From Neoroseomonas lacus (GTDB taxonomy: Bacteria; Pseudomonadota; Alphaproteobacteria; Acetobacterales; Acetobacteraceae): a stretch of DNA of 64,000 nucleotides. Below are positions 26,609 to 35,200 of this stretch, in pieces. The notes below the pieces were generated by a model that saw nothing but the letters and a program-made list of their open reading frames with translations, did no database searches and had not been told where the DNA came from. The position numbers and the translations under genes were made by a program. Position 1 is the stretch's first letter. Each line of letters starts with the position of its first letter. Where the stretch lies: assembly GCF_014644535.1 (NCBI RefSeq), contig NZ_BMKW01000007.1, positions 310,001 through 374,000 on the forward strand. Reading direction: 5' to 3'.

Positions 26609-28120
26609 ATGTCGGTCATTCGGCTCTGCCTCGGAGTGTTGTTCATGTGCGCCTGCGCCCTGCCCGGTCTGTGCGAGACCCCCGCCCGCCGCGACGCGTT
26701 CTTCTGGTTGGGCGAGATCAACAAGGCCAGCGCGGTCATCAACACCGATGAGGGGCTGCTCGACCGCGCCATGGCGCCGCGCATCGCCGCCGGGCTGCAG
26801 AGCGTGCTGGAGGCGGCGGCCCGGCCCGGCGCGGCGCGACCTTCCCTGGTCATCACCTTCGAGCCGCTGCTGATCGAGGCGGCTGGCGTCGAGGCGACGC
26901 TGCTGCATGCCGGGCGGTCGAGCCAGGACATGCTGGCGACCGTGCGCGCCGCGATATTGCGCGACGAGTTGCTGCGCATGGCGGCGCAGCTGCAGCGCGT
27001 CACCGCGACGCTGCTGCGGCTGGCCGAGCAGCACAGCGCGACCATCGTGCCGAACTACACCAATGGCGTGGCGGCGCAGCCCAACAGCTATGGCCATTAC
27101 CTGCTCGGCCATATCGCCGGCTTCGAGCGCGATGCGGAGCGGCTGCGGCAGACCATGGCGCGGCTCGACCTCTCGCCAATGGGCACGACCGTGCTGAACG
27201 GCACGAGCTGGCCGCTGAACCGGGAGCGGATGGCGCATTACCTCGGCTTCCCGGGCACGGTCGACAATGCCTATGACGCGGCACAGATCCTCGCCACGGA
27301 AATGCCGGTCGAGATCGGCGCGGTGATCAGCGGCGTCGCGCTGCATGTCGGCAGCTTCATCGAGGACGTGATGACGCAGTACGCCCAGCCGCGTCCGTGG
27401 ATCCTGCTGCGCGAAGGCGATGGCAACACCTATGTCTCCAGCGCCATGCCGCAGAAGCGCAATCCGGGTCTGCTGAACAACACCCGGGCGGATGCGTCGC
27501 GCGTGATCGCGCTCGGTTTCGGGCGGCTGATCCAGGCGCACAACATCCCGCCGGGGATGAGCGACGCGAAGGGCATCGGCGACAATACGGAGGTCATCGT
27601 CGGCGCGACACGCATGCTGGCCTCCTTCGACCGCGTGCTGAAGGCGCTGGTGATCAACCCCGCGCGCGCGCTGGAGGAATTGAACCTCGACTGGACGGCG
27701 TCGCAGGAGGTGGCCGATGTGCTGATGCGCGAGCATCGGCTGCCCTTCCGCGTCGGGCATCACTTCGCCTCGGAGATCGTCGGTCATGCGCGGGCGCACG
27801 ACATCGCGCCGAGCGACTTTCCCTATGCCGAGGCGCAGCGGATCTATGCCGAGACGCTGCGCCACGAGATGAATGTCGCCGATGGCGTGCTGCCGATGAG
27901 CGAGGCCGCATTTCGCGCGGCGCTCGATCCGGTCTCGATCGTGCGCAACCGCGCGACGGCGGGCGGGCCGCAGCCGGCGGAGATGGCGCGCATGATCGCC
28001 GCCGCGCAGGCGGCGATGGTCGCGCAGGAGCAGTGGATCAATGAGCGGCAGGCGCGCATCGATGGCGCCCTTAGGGGGCTGGACGCGGATTTCCGCCGGC
28101 TGCTGGCGGCCGCCCGGTGA
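26609..28120 (+). CDS. Fumarase/aspartase-superfamily lyase with an apparent signal peptide
   Basis: A 503-residue lyase resembling argininosuccinate lyase or adenylosuccinate-type enzymes. The superfamily signature is seen in 'TYVSSAMPQKRNPGLLNNT' (S-S-x-M-P-x-K-x-N-P). The first region pattern is 'HSATIVPNYTNGVAAQPNSY' and a second 'LNGTSWPLNRERMAHYLGFP'. Unusually, the N terminus from ATG 26609 (GGGAGGA ahead) reads 'MSVIRLCLGVLFMCACALPG' before 'ETPARRDAFFWL', a good Sec signal peptide, so the enzyme may act in the periplasm. Its end overlaps the region just before the class IV aminotransferase gene, with which it is probably co-transcribed. The substrate is unknown. Confidence 0.8.
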   Translation: MSVIRLCLGVLFMCACALPGLCETPARRDAFFWLGEINKASAVINTDEGLLDRAMAPRIAAGLQSVLEAAARPGAARPSLVITFEPLLIEAAGVEATLLHAGRSSQDMLATVRAAILRDELLRMAAQLQRVTATLLRLAEQHSATIVPNYTNGVAAQPNSYGHYLLGHIAGFERDAERLRQTMARLDLSPMGTTVLNGTSWPLNRERMAHYLGFPGTVDNAYDAAQILATEMPVEIGAVISGVALHVGSFIEDVMTQYAQPRPWILLREGDGNTYVSSAMPQKRNPGLLNNTRADASRVIALGFGRLIQAHNIPPGMSDAKGIGDNTEVIVGATRMLASFDRVLKALVINPARALEELNLDWTASQEVADVLMREHRLPFRVGHHFASEIVGHARAHDIAPSDFPYAEAQRIYAETLRHEMNVADGVLPMSEAAFRAALDPVSIVRNRATAGGPQPAEMARMIAAAQAAMVAQEQWINERQARIDGALRGLDADFRRLLAAAR

Positions 28121-28155
28121 TCGCCGGCCGGCTTCGGGAACAGGGAGAATGCGGC

Positions 28156-29070
28156 ATGGATGTGGTTGACGAGATGGCGGCCGTCAGGGGCACCGCCTTC
28201 ATGGATGGGCGGTGGATGCCGCTGGCCGAGGCCTCGGTGCCAATCCTCGATCGCGGCTTCGTCCGTTCGGATGCGACCTATGACGTCGCCCATGTCTGGA
28301 AGGGGCGCTTCTTCCGGCTGATGGATCACGTCGAACGCTTCCAGGCCTCGATGGCCGGGCTGCGGATGTCCCTGCCCTATTCGGCCGAGCAGATTGCCGG
28401 GATCATGGTGGAATGCACCGCCCGATCGGGGCTGCGCGACGCGTATGTGCAGGTCACCTGCACGCGCGGCATGCCGCCGGCGGGCACGCGCGACCCGCGG
28501 CTGTGCCGCAATCGGCTGTATGTCTTCGCCCAGCCCTTCGTCTGGATCGCCGACGAGCAGCAGCGCCGCGACGGGCTGCGCATGATCCTGTCGACGACGC
28601 AGCGCATCCCGCCGGAATCGCTCGATCAGCGGATCAAGAATTTCCACTGGCTCGACCTGACCATGGGAATTTTCGAGGCCTATGACCGCGATGCCACGGT
28701 CTGCGCCATGCCGGCGGCCGATGGGACCATCACCGAAGGGCCGGGCTTCAACATCTTCGTCGTCAAGGACGGCGCGCTGGCGACGCCGGAACGCGGGATG
28801 TTCGAGGGCATCACGCGTCGCACCGTCTTCGAGATCGCCGCCGACCTGCAACTGCGCTGCGAAGTCCGCCCGGTGCGCGCCGAGGAAGTTGTCGCGGCCG
28901 ACGAGATTTTCGTCACCAGCACGGCCGGTGGCGTCACGCCCGTGACGTCCTATGAAGGCCGCCCGGTCGGCGATGGCAGGCCCGGTCCGCTCACCGCGCG
29001 CATCACCGAGCTGTACTGGCGCCGCCACGAGGATGACGCCTTCTGCACCCCGGTGCCCTATGCCGATTGA
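28156..29070 (+). CDS. Class IV (D-amino-acid/branched-chain type) aminotransferase
   Basis: A 304-residue fold-type IV PLP enzyme. It opens 'AFMDGRWMPLAEASVPILDR GF' in pattern, has the PLP lysine in 'LDQRIKNFHWLDLTMG', and 'ADGTITEGPGFNIFVVKDG' and 'TSTAGGVTPVTSYEGRPVGD', all typical of D-alanine, branched-chain or 4-amino-4-deoxychorismate lyase relatives. The ATG at 28156 has GGAGAA six bases ahead; a GTG at 28117 overlapping the lyase stop is an alternative. It is the second gene of the lyase pair. Function beyond amino-group transfer cannot be read. Confidence 0.87.
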   Translation: MDVVDEMAAVRGTAFMDGRWMPLAEASVPILDRGFVRSDATYDVAHVWKGRFFRLMDHVERFQASMAGLRMSLPYSAEQIAGIMVECTARSGLRDAYVQVTCTRGMPPAGTRDPRLCRNRLYVFAQPFVWIADEQQRRDGLRMILSTTQRIPPESLDQRIKNFHWLDLTMGIFEAYDRDATVCAMPAADGTITEGPGFNIFVVKDGALATPERGMFEGITRRTVFEIAADLQLRCEVRPVRAEEVVAADEIFVTSTAGGVTPVTSYEGRPVGDGRPGPLTARITELYWRRHEDDAFCTPVPYAD

Positions 29071-29242
29071 GGCGGTGGATCTGGCCGGAACCGCGGCCGG
29101 CCGCGAGTCGCGACGATCCGAGGTGCGGCGCGGCCGTCGTGCCGGCCTGCCGAATTCGCGGGCACGAGTCGGAACCTCGTGCCGCTGGTATGACCCGCAG
29201 CATGGTCGGATCAGACGGCGCCGCAACGGCTCGGAAGGCGGC

Positions 29243-29443
29243 CTAGTGCCTGGTCGCGGCCAGCAGCGCCGTCAGGGAATGCAGGACGCGCAGCGTGTAC
29301 CAGTCGCCGGCTTCATGCGCCTCGGCCATGACTTCATCCAGCGCCGCACCCGCCATGCCGAGGCGATCCTGCGTCGTCGTCGTGGCCCCGGGCTTTGTGA
29401 GAGGCGCTTCGTCACGCCGGGCATTAACAATGGACTTGTTCAC
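29243..29443 (-). CDS. Small protein of unknown function
   Basis: A 66-residue frame from GTG 29443, with GGGAGAA six bases ahead of it. It starts 'MNKSIVNARRDEAPLTKPGA' and ends with a helical segment, 'ALDEVMAEAHEAGDWYTLRV'. No family is recognised. The same frame is open upstream to 29587, but only the GTG has a good ribosome-binding site. It lies alone between the aminotransferase gene and the cellulose operon, pointing away from the latter. It could be a real small gene or chance. Confidence 0.45.
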   Translation of the reverse strand: MNKSIVNARRDEAPLTKPGATTTTQDRLGMAGAALDEVMAEAHEAGDWYTLRVLHSLTALLAATRH

Positions 29444-29796
29444 GAGAATTCTCCCTACGGTCCTCGAAAACCCCAAGTTGATATCCACTCGAAACGTTAA
29501 GCTCTTTTGGTTCGAATCAGCAACAGCAATTGACCGTGGCCGCGCGTGTTGATCGTGGTTGCCGGATGGCGACGCGCCGTTGAACAAAGCGGGCCATCAG
29601 CGTTTGCGCGGTCAACCGGTCGGCACGGCCCGCATTCCGCGGACGCGCAGACAATCGCCGGCTTCGACCGCGGCGCGAGGTCCGCGCGAATCACAAGGCA
29701 TTTGATCGCGTTATAATAGAAGCATGATACTTTCATGCTCGTACTGGATGGTGTCGGCGTCTAGAAGCGAGCGCGAACACCCGGTGGGGATCGATT
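29444..29796. other. Promoter region of the cellulose operon
   Basis: About 350 bases between the small minus-strand gene and bcsZ, locally poorer in GC than its surroundings. It contains a perfect TATAAT and an adjacent inverted repeat (listed separately). Short open frames here lack start signals and family resemblance. Confidence 0.5.
29712..29739 (+). promoter_or_regulatory. Putative -10 box and operator-like palindrome ahead of bcsZ
   Basis: TATAAT at 29712-29717 matches the sigma-70 -10 consensus exactly. The -35 region around 29689-29696 is weak. Three bases downstream, AGCATGA (29721-29727) and TCATGCT (29733-29739) form a 7-bp inverted repeat with a 5-base spacer, placed where transcription should start. 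The layout suggests a repressor or regulator site for the cellulose genes about 60 bases further on. Confidence 0.5.
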
Positions 29797-30879
29797 GTGA
29801 TACGGCTGAGACAACCGACATCCGCCCGGGCGCCAGGACCGGGACGCAGGCCCCTGCTGGCCGCGTTGCCCGCTGTGCTCACCGCCTTTGGCGCGCAAGC
29901 CGCGGCGGCCGACCAGTGGTCCTTGTTCCGTCGCCGATTCGTCGCGCCCGAAGGTCGCCTGGTGGATACCGGGAACAACGGCGTTTCGCACAGCGAGGGC
30001 CAGGGCTGGGGGCTGATGTTCTCAGCCGCCTTCGACGACCGTGCAAGTTTCGACCGAATCCTGTCCTGGACGCAGCGCGTCCTGAAGCGCCGGACCGACC
30101 ACCTACATGCCTGGCGGTTTCGTCCCGCCGCGCCGGTCGCGGTCGATGACCCGAACAACGCCACGGATGGCGACCTCTACATCGCCCAGGGACTGCTGAT
30201 GGCGCATGCGCGCTGGCAGCACGCGCCGTATCGGGACCTCGCCATCGCGATCGGGCGCGACCTGCTGCGCCTCACGCTACGCCGGTGGGACGGGAGGCCG
30301 CTGCTGCTGCCCGGCGCGGCGGGGTTCGAATCGGCGGCGGGCATGGTCCTCAACCCGTCCTACATCGTGCTGCCCGCCTATGCGGCGCTGGCCCAGGCCA
30401 TGCCCGGCGAGACATGGCCCCTCCTGGCCGAGGAAGGGCTCGCCTTGCTGCGCCGCGCCCGCTTCGGCGCCTGGGGGCTGAGCCCGGACTGGGTGCTGGT
30501 GCCACCCCGCGGCGGCACCGAGCTGCGGATGCCCGCAACCTGGCCGCCGCGTTTCTCCTTCGATGCGGTGCGCGTGCCGCTGACCCTCGCCTGGGCCGGC
30601 GAGGTCACGCATCCGGCGCTGCTGGGCGCGCATGCCTTCTGGACCGATCCGCGCTGGGCGGTGCCGCCGGCCTGGGTCGATCTGGTGACGGGACAGACGG
30701 CGGAGTACGCTGCGCCGCCCGGCATGCGGGCGATCGCGAGCTTCGTCGCCGCACGCATCGCCGGCCGCGGCAACGCTGCCACGATACCATCCGTCAACGA
30801 ATCGCATGATTATTATTCGGCGTCGCTCACGCTGCTGACACACGTGGGCTGCGTCGCGACTGGTACGCCGATTGCCTGA
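29797..30879 (+). CDS. bcsZ: Cellulose-operon endo-1,4-beta-glucanase, GH8
   Basis: A 360-residue periplasmic endoglucanase of glycoside hydrolase family 8 (BcsZ; CMCax of acetic-acid bacteria), which trims nascent cellulose. A signal peptide precedes 'AAADQWSLFRRRFV'. The catalytic acid is the Glu in 'GVSHSEGQGWGLMFSAAFDD' and the base Asp is in 'DPNNATDGDLYIAQGLLMA'. 'LNPSYIVLPAYAAL' is also typical. It starts at GTG 29797 with GGGGA seven bases ahead. It is the first gene of the bcs operon, as in Komagataeibacter, where the GH8 gene also precedes the synthase genes. Confidence 0.93.
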   Translation: MIRLRQPTSARAPGPGRRPLLAALPAVLTAFGAQAAAADQWSLFRRRFVAPEGRLVDTGNNGVSHSEGQGWGLMFSAAFDDRASFDRILSWTQRVLKRRTDHLHAWRFRPAAPVAVDDPNNATDGDLYIAQGLLMAHARWQHAPYRDLAIAIGRDLLRLTLRRWDGRPLLLPGAAGFESAAGMVLNPSYIVLPAYAALAQAMPGETWPLLAEEGLALLRRARFGAWGLSPDWVLVPPRGGTELRMPATWPPRFSFDAVRVPLTLAWAGEVTHPALLGAHAFWTDPRWAVPPAWVDLVTGQTAEYAAPPGMRAIASFVAARIAGRGNAATIPSVNESHDYYSASLTLLTHVGCVATGTPIA

Positions 30880-30968
30880 TGTGCCCCCGGTGAAGGATGC
30901 GGGGCCCCACATGGTTTCGAGCCAAAACGTTCAGCATGGTGGACCAGGATGGTCCAAGAGGATGAGAA

Positions 30969-31397
30969 GTGACCGAGCGCGATCCGGATATCGCCGTTCT
31001 TGCCACCCGGCTGGGCCTGCGGCAGCTGAACTACCGCACCTTCGAGCGTCCCACGTTCCCCGAGTCCGTCGCGGCCGCCCCGGACGACCCTGTTGAAGCG
31101 CCACCAGCGGCGATCATGGACGCGGAACCGGAACCGGCCATGCCCGTTCGGCCGCCGCAGCCCGTCATGCCGCCGCCCATGGTCACAGCACCGATGCCGA
31201 TGGTCGCCATGGCGCCGCCCATAGTCACAGCGCCGATGCCGATGGTCGCCATGGCGCCGCCGATGCAGTTCCCGCTCCTGGTCCAGGCCCTGTCTCACCG
31301 CGCGGCGCCGCCGCAGGCGAACGCGCCGGGATCCGCCCAACCCTTCCTGACCCTGCGCCACGTCATCGCCGAGACGTCGCACCAGGCCGAGTACTGA
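30969..31397 (+). CDS. Pro/Met-rich small protein of the cellulose operon (BcsO/CcpAx-like position)
   Basis: A 142-residue protein between bcsZ and bcsQ. The N terminus 'DIAVLATRLGLRQLNYRTFE' may form a short structured segment. The middle (about 35-100) is rich in proline, methionine and alanine and holds two copies of a 14-residue unit, V-T-A-P-M-P-M-V-A-M-A-P-P. The tail contains 'QPFLTLRHVIAETSH'. It starts at GTG 30969 after GAGGATGAGAA. Small proline-rich BcsO or CcpAx (BcsH) proteins sit at this place in other cellulose operons and help arrange the synthase complexes. I recognise the position rather than a clear sequence match. Confidence 0.65.
   Translation: MTERDPDIAVLATRLGLRQLNYRTFERPTFPESVAAAPDDPVEAPPAAIMDAEPEPAMPVRPPQPVMPPPMVTAPMPMVAMAPPIVTAPMPMVAMAPPMQFPLLVQALSHRAAPPQANAPGSAQPFLTLRHVIAETSHQAEY
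31173..31256 (+). repeat. Two tandem 42-bp repeats in the Pro/Met-rich gene
   Basis: Units 31173-31214 and 31215-31256 differ at very few positions, and the period is a multiple of three. They encode the duplicated 14-residue Pro/Met unit. The near-identity of the DNA suggests a recent duplication. Confidence 0.85.
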
Positions 31398-31402
31398 CGC
31401 CA

Positions 31403-32230
31403 ATGCCCCTGCTTTGCCTCACCTCCCCCAAGGGCGGCGTCGGGAAGACATCACTTGCCGCCGGGCTGGCCTACGCGCTGCAGCGCGCCGGTCGGCAGGT
31501 GCTGGTGCTCGACTGCGATCCCCAGAACGCCGTGCGGCTGCATCTCGGGCTGCCGATCGCCGACAGCGCCGGCTTCTTTGTCCGGCTGCAGGACCGGCCC
31601 GACTGGCGCGCCGGCATCCGGCAGACCCCGGCGGGCATCGCGCTGCTGCCTTATGGCGAGACGGACATGCGCGGCGCGCTGGCAACCGCCGCGCAGCTCG
31701 AGCGCGACCCGGAACTGCTGGCCGCTCCGCTGCGGGCGATGCTGGCGGACCCGTCGCTGATCATCGTCGCCGATACGCCGCCCGGTGCCTCCGGTGCGCT
31801 GTCGGTGCTCGCTCCGCTGGCTGGCGTGGTGCTGGCCGTGCTGCTGGCCGATGCGGCGAGCACGGCGCTGATCCCGGACATCGAGAGCGGGCGTTTCCTC
31901 GGCCGTGGCACGCTCGGTTCCCTGCTGGGGCCCAAGCTGCTCGTCGTGCTGAACCAGGTGGACCGCCATTCGCGGCTGTCGATCGCGGCCGCCGAGGGCG
32001 TCGCGGCGCATCTCGGCCCGCGTCTCGCCGGCGCGGTCTGCCGCGATGAGCAGGTCGCCGAGGCGCTGGCCTGCCAGAAGCCGATTGGCCTGCATGCACC
32101 ATCGAGCACCGCCGCGCGGGATGTCGCCGACATCGCGGCGACGGTGTTGCGCGAGATGCCGCCGCCCAGCGTCGCGGCACCGGCCCCGGCGCCGCTCTCC
32201 TCACCGCTATTCCCCTGGGTGCGGTCATGA
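31403..32230 (+). CDS. bcsQ: ParA/MinD-like ATPase of cellulose synthesis
   Basis: A 275-residue deviant-Walker ATPase. The P-loop is 'LTSPKGGVGKTSLAAGLAYA' with the signature lysine; 'VLVLDCDPQNAVRLHLG' and 'IIVADTPPGASGAL' give the other nucleotide-binding strands. BcsQ (YhjQ) is needed for polar placement or activity of cellulose synthase in enterobacteria. It starts 5 bases after the Pro/Met-rich gene and its stop overlaps the bcsAB start (ATGA). The C-terminal tail is Pro/Ala-rich. Confidence 0.9.
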   Translation: MPLLCLTSPKGGVGKTSLAAGLAYALQRAGRQVLVLDCDPQNAVRLHLGLPIADSAGFFVRLQDRPDWRAGIRQTPAGIALLPYGETDMRGALATAAQLERDPELLAAPLRAMLADPSLIIVADTPPGASGALSVLAPLAGVVLAVLLADAASTALIPDIESGRFLGRGTLGSLLGPKLLVVLNQVDRHSRLSIAAAEGVAAHLGPRLAGAVCRDEQVAEALACQKPIGLHAPSSTAARDVADIAATVLREMPPPSVAAPAPAPLSSPLFPWVRS

Positions 32231-35200
32231 GCCTGGCGTCGGGGATGATCCGCGGCGGGGTCGCGCTGGCCGGGCTGACGCTCGCCCTGGTGGTCATCGT
32301 CACGCCGCTCGATGCCGGCAACCAGGCGATGCTCGCGATCGGCGGCATCGTCGCCTTCATGGTGCTGAATCGCTTCACCAGTCGGCGAGTGACGGTAGTG
32401 CTGGCGATGCTCTCCTGCGTCGTCTCGCTGCGCTACCTGCATTGGCGCATTGCCGACACGCTGGAGCCCGACACCTTCTGGCAGGGCTTCTTCATGATCG
32501 GCCTGGCGCTCGCCGAGGGCTATGCCGTGCTGTCATTGCTGCTGGGGTATTTCCAGACGCTGTGGCCGCTGCAACGCCGGCCGGTGCCGATGCCGGACGA
32601 GTTGGAGAGCTGGCCGACCGTCGACATCTATATTCCCACCTACAACGAGGATCTGGAGATCGTGCGGCCGACCGTGCTCGCCGCGCTGGCGATGGACTGG
32701 CCCCCGGAGAAGATGCGCGTCTGGATCCTCGATGACGGCAGGCGGCCGGCCTTCCGCGAATTCGCCGAGGCCTGCGGCGCCGGCTACATGATCCGCCCTG
32801 ACAACAAGGGGGCCAAGGCCGGCAACCTCAACCACGCCATGCGCCACACCGATGGCGAATTCATCGCCATCTTCGACTGCGACCACGTGCCCACGCGCGC
32901 CTTCCTGCAGATGACCCTGGGCTGGATGCTCCGCGACCCGAAGCTCGGCATGCTGCAGACGCCGCATCACTTCTATTCGCTCGACCCGTTCGAGCGGAAC
33001 CTGTCGAACGGGCGCGACGTGCCCAATGAAGGGCTGATGTTCTACGGCCTGGTGCAGCCGGGCAATGACCTGTGGAACGCCACCTTCTTCTGCGGCTCCT
33101 GCGCGGTGCTGCGGCGCACGGCCATCCTCGAGGCCGGCGGCGTGCCGACCGAGACGGTGACCGAGGATTGCCACGCCTCGCTGCGCATGCAGCGGCTCGG
33201 CTGGAACACCGCCTATCTGCGCGTGCCGCTGGCCGCCGGCCTCGCGACCGAACGGCTGATGATCCATATCGGCCAGCGCATGCGCTGGGCGCGCGGCATG
33301 CTGCAGATCATGCGGGTGGACAATCCGCTGTTCGGACCCGGCCTCAGCCTGCCGCAGCGGCTTTGCTACTTCAGCGCCATGTTCCACTTCCTGTTTGCGC
33401 TGCCGCGCGTGGTCTTTCTCTCGGCACCGCTCGCCTTCCTGCTGCTGGGGCACAGCGTCATCGCCGCCTCGCCACTGGCCATCGTCGCCTATGCCGGGCC
33501 GCACATGTTCCATGCGGTGGCGACCGGCAGCCGTGTCGCCGGCAGCGTCCGCCATTCCTTCTGGAGCGAGATCTATGAGACCGTGCTCGCGCTGTGGCTG
33601 CTGCCGGTCACCGTCGCGACGATACTTGATCCCAGAAAGGGAAAGTTCAACGTGACTGAAAAGGGCGGCCTGCTGCCGGAAGGCTATTTCGATTGGCGCG
33701 CGGTGTGGCCGAGCGCGGTGCTGGCGGGGCTGCTCATGGCCGGTGTCGCCGCCGGGGCGCATGGCGTCGCCACCAATCCGTGGGGCAGCCTCGAAGGGCA
33801 GGCCTTCCTGCTGAACGGCATCTGGGCACTGCTGTGCCTGGTGCCAACGCTCGCCTCCGTCGCGGCGGGGCGGGAGCGGCGGCAGCTGCGCCAGCGCGCG
33901 CGCGTCGATGTCGCCCTGCCCGCCGTGCTGCTGATGCCGGATGGCAGCCGGATCGATGCGCGCACGCAGGACCTCTCGCTCGGCGGTGCCGGGCTGATCC
34001 TTGCCGAACGCGCGAAGCTCGCGGCGGATTCCGCCGTGGTGCTGGAACTGCCGATGGGCCACGAGACACTGGCCATTCCCGCCACAGTGGTCCGCCTGGA
34101 CGGGGGCGAGGCGCAGCTGTTGTTCCAACCGAAGACGGTAGAGGCGGAAGCGACCATCGTGCGTGCCGTGTTCGGCCGCGCCGATGCCTGGCTCGACTGG
34201 GACCGCAACCGGCGCGACCGGCCGATGCGCTCCTTGCTGGAAGTGGTGGCGACGGTGGGCGCGGTGTTCACCGGCCGCTCGCAGCTCTCCTTCGCCTGGT
34301 GGCGCGCGCGGCGGCAACGGCGCGAGGAACTGCGCACCCCCGTTGCCCCGGTCGCCAATGAACGGCGCACCGAGGTACTGGCGCCGCGCAGCAGCCTGCC
34401 CACGCGTGGCGGTTTGGCGGTATTCGCCCTGCTGGTCGCCGCCGCGCCGGCATGGGCGCAGCGGCCGGCCGCGCGCAACGCAGCGCCACCACCCGCGGCC
34501 CCGACGGCGCCGGCGGCCGAGGACCCACCGCCCTTCGTGTTACCGCCGCCGTCGGTACTGGGCCTCGACCCGGGCGCCTCCACCGCGGCCACGGTGGCAC
34601 CACGCCCGGCGGCCGCGCCCGCGCCACCACCCTCGCGCCGCGTGGTGCGCACGCTGCGCCAGCTCGGCCTGAGCGGGCCGATGCGGCTGCGCGGCGTCTC
34701 GCCGTTGCAGGGCGTGCAATTCGGCATCCGCAGCGACGAGGTGGTGACCGAGGCGCGCTTCGTGATGTCCGGCGCGACCTCGCCCGCTTTGGTGCCGGAG
34801 CTGAGCCAGCTCACGGTCACGCTGAACGACCAGTTGCTCGGCGCCGTGCAGCCCGACCCGGCGCGGCCAGCCTTCGGCCCGGTGGAATACCCGATCAGCC
34901 CGGTGTTCTTCACCGAGATGAACCGGCTGAACTTCGCCTTCAGCGGCCGCTACCGGGCCGAGTGCAACGACCCGCTCTCCGACCTGCTGTGGATGACCGT
35001 CGCCGATGGTTCCACCCTGGAGATGACGCTGGCGCATCTGCCGCTGCCGCCCGACCTGGCGCGGCTGCCCGAACCCTTCTTCGATCCACGCCAGTTGCGC
35101 CAGACACTGGTGCTGCCCTTCGTCCTGCCCGAGGCCCCGGGCAACGAATTGCTGCGCGGCGCGGCGGTTGCCGCCTCCTGGTTCGCGGTGCAGGCGGAGT

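Noticed and set aside
29497-29736. 79-codon minus-strand frame in the cellulose promoter region
   Set aside because: No start signal or protein-like pattern; it covers the TATAAT/palindrome element.
31173-31256. Possible CRISPR-like repeat
   Set aside because: Two directly adjacent units without spacers, in frame within a coding gene: a protein repeat.
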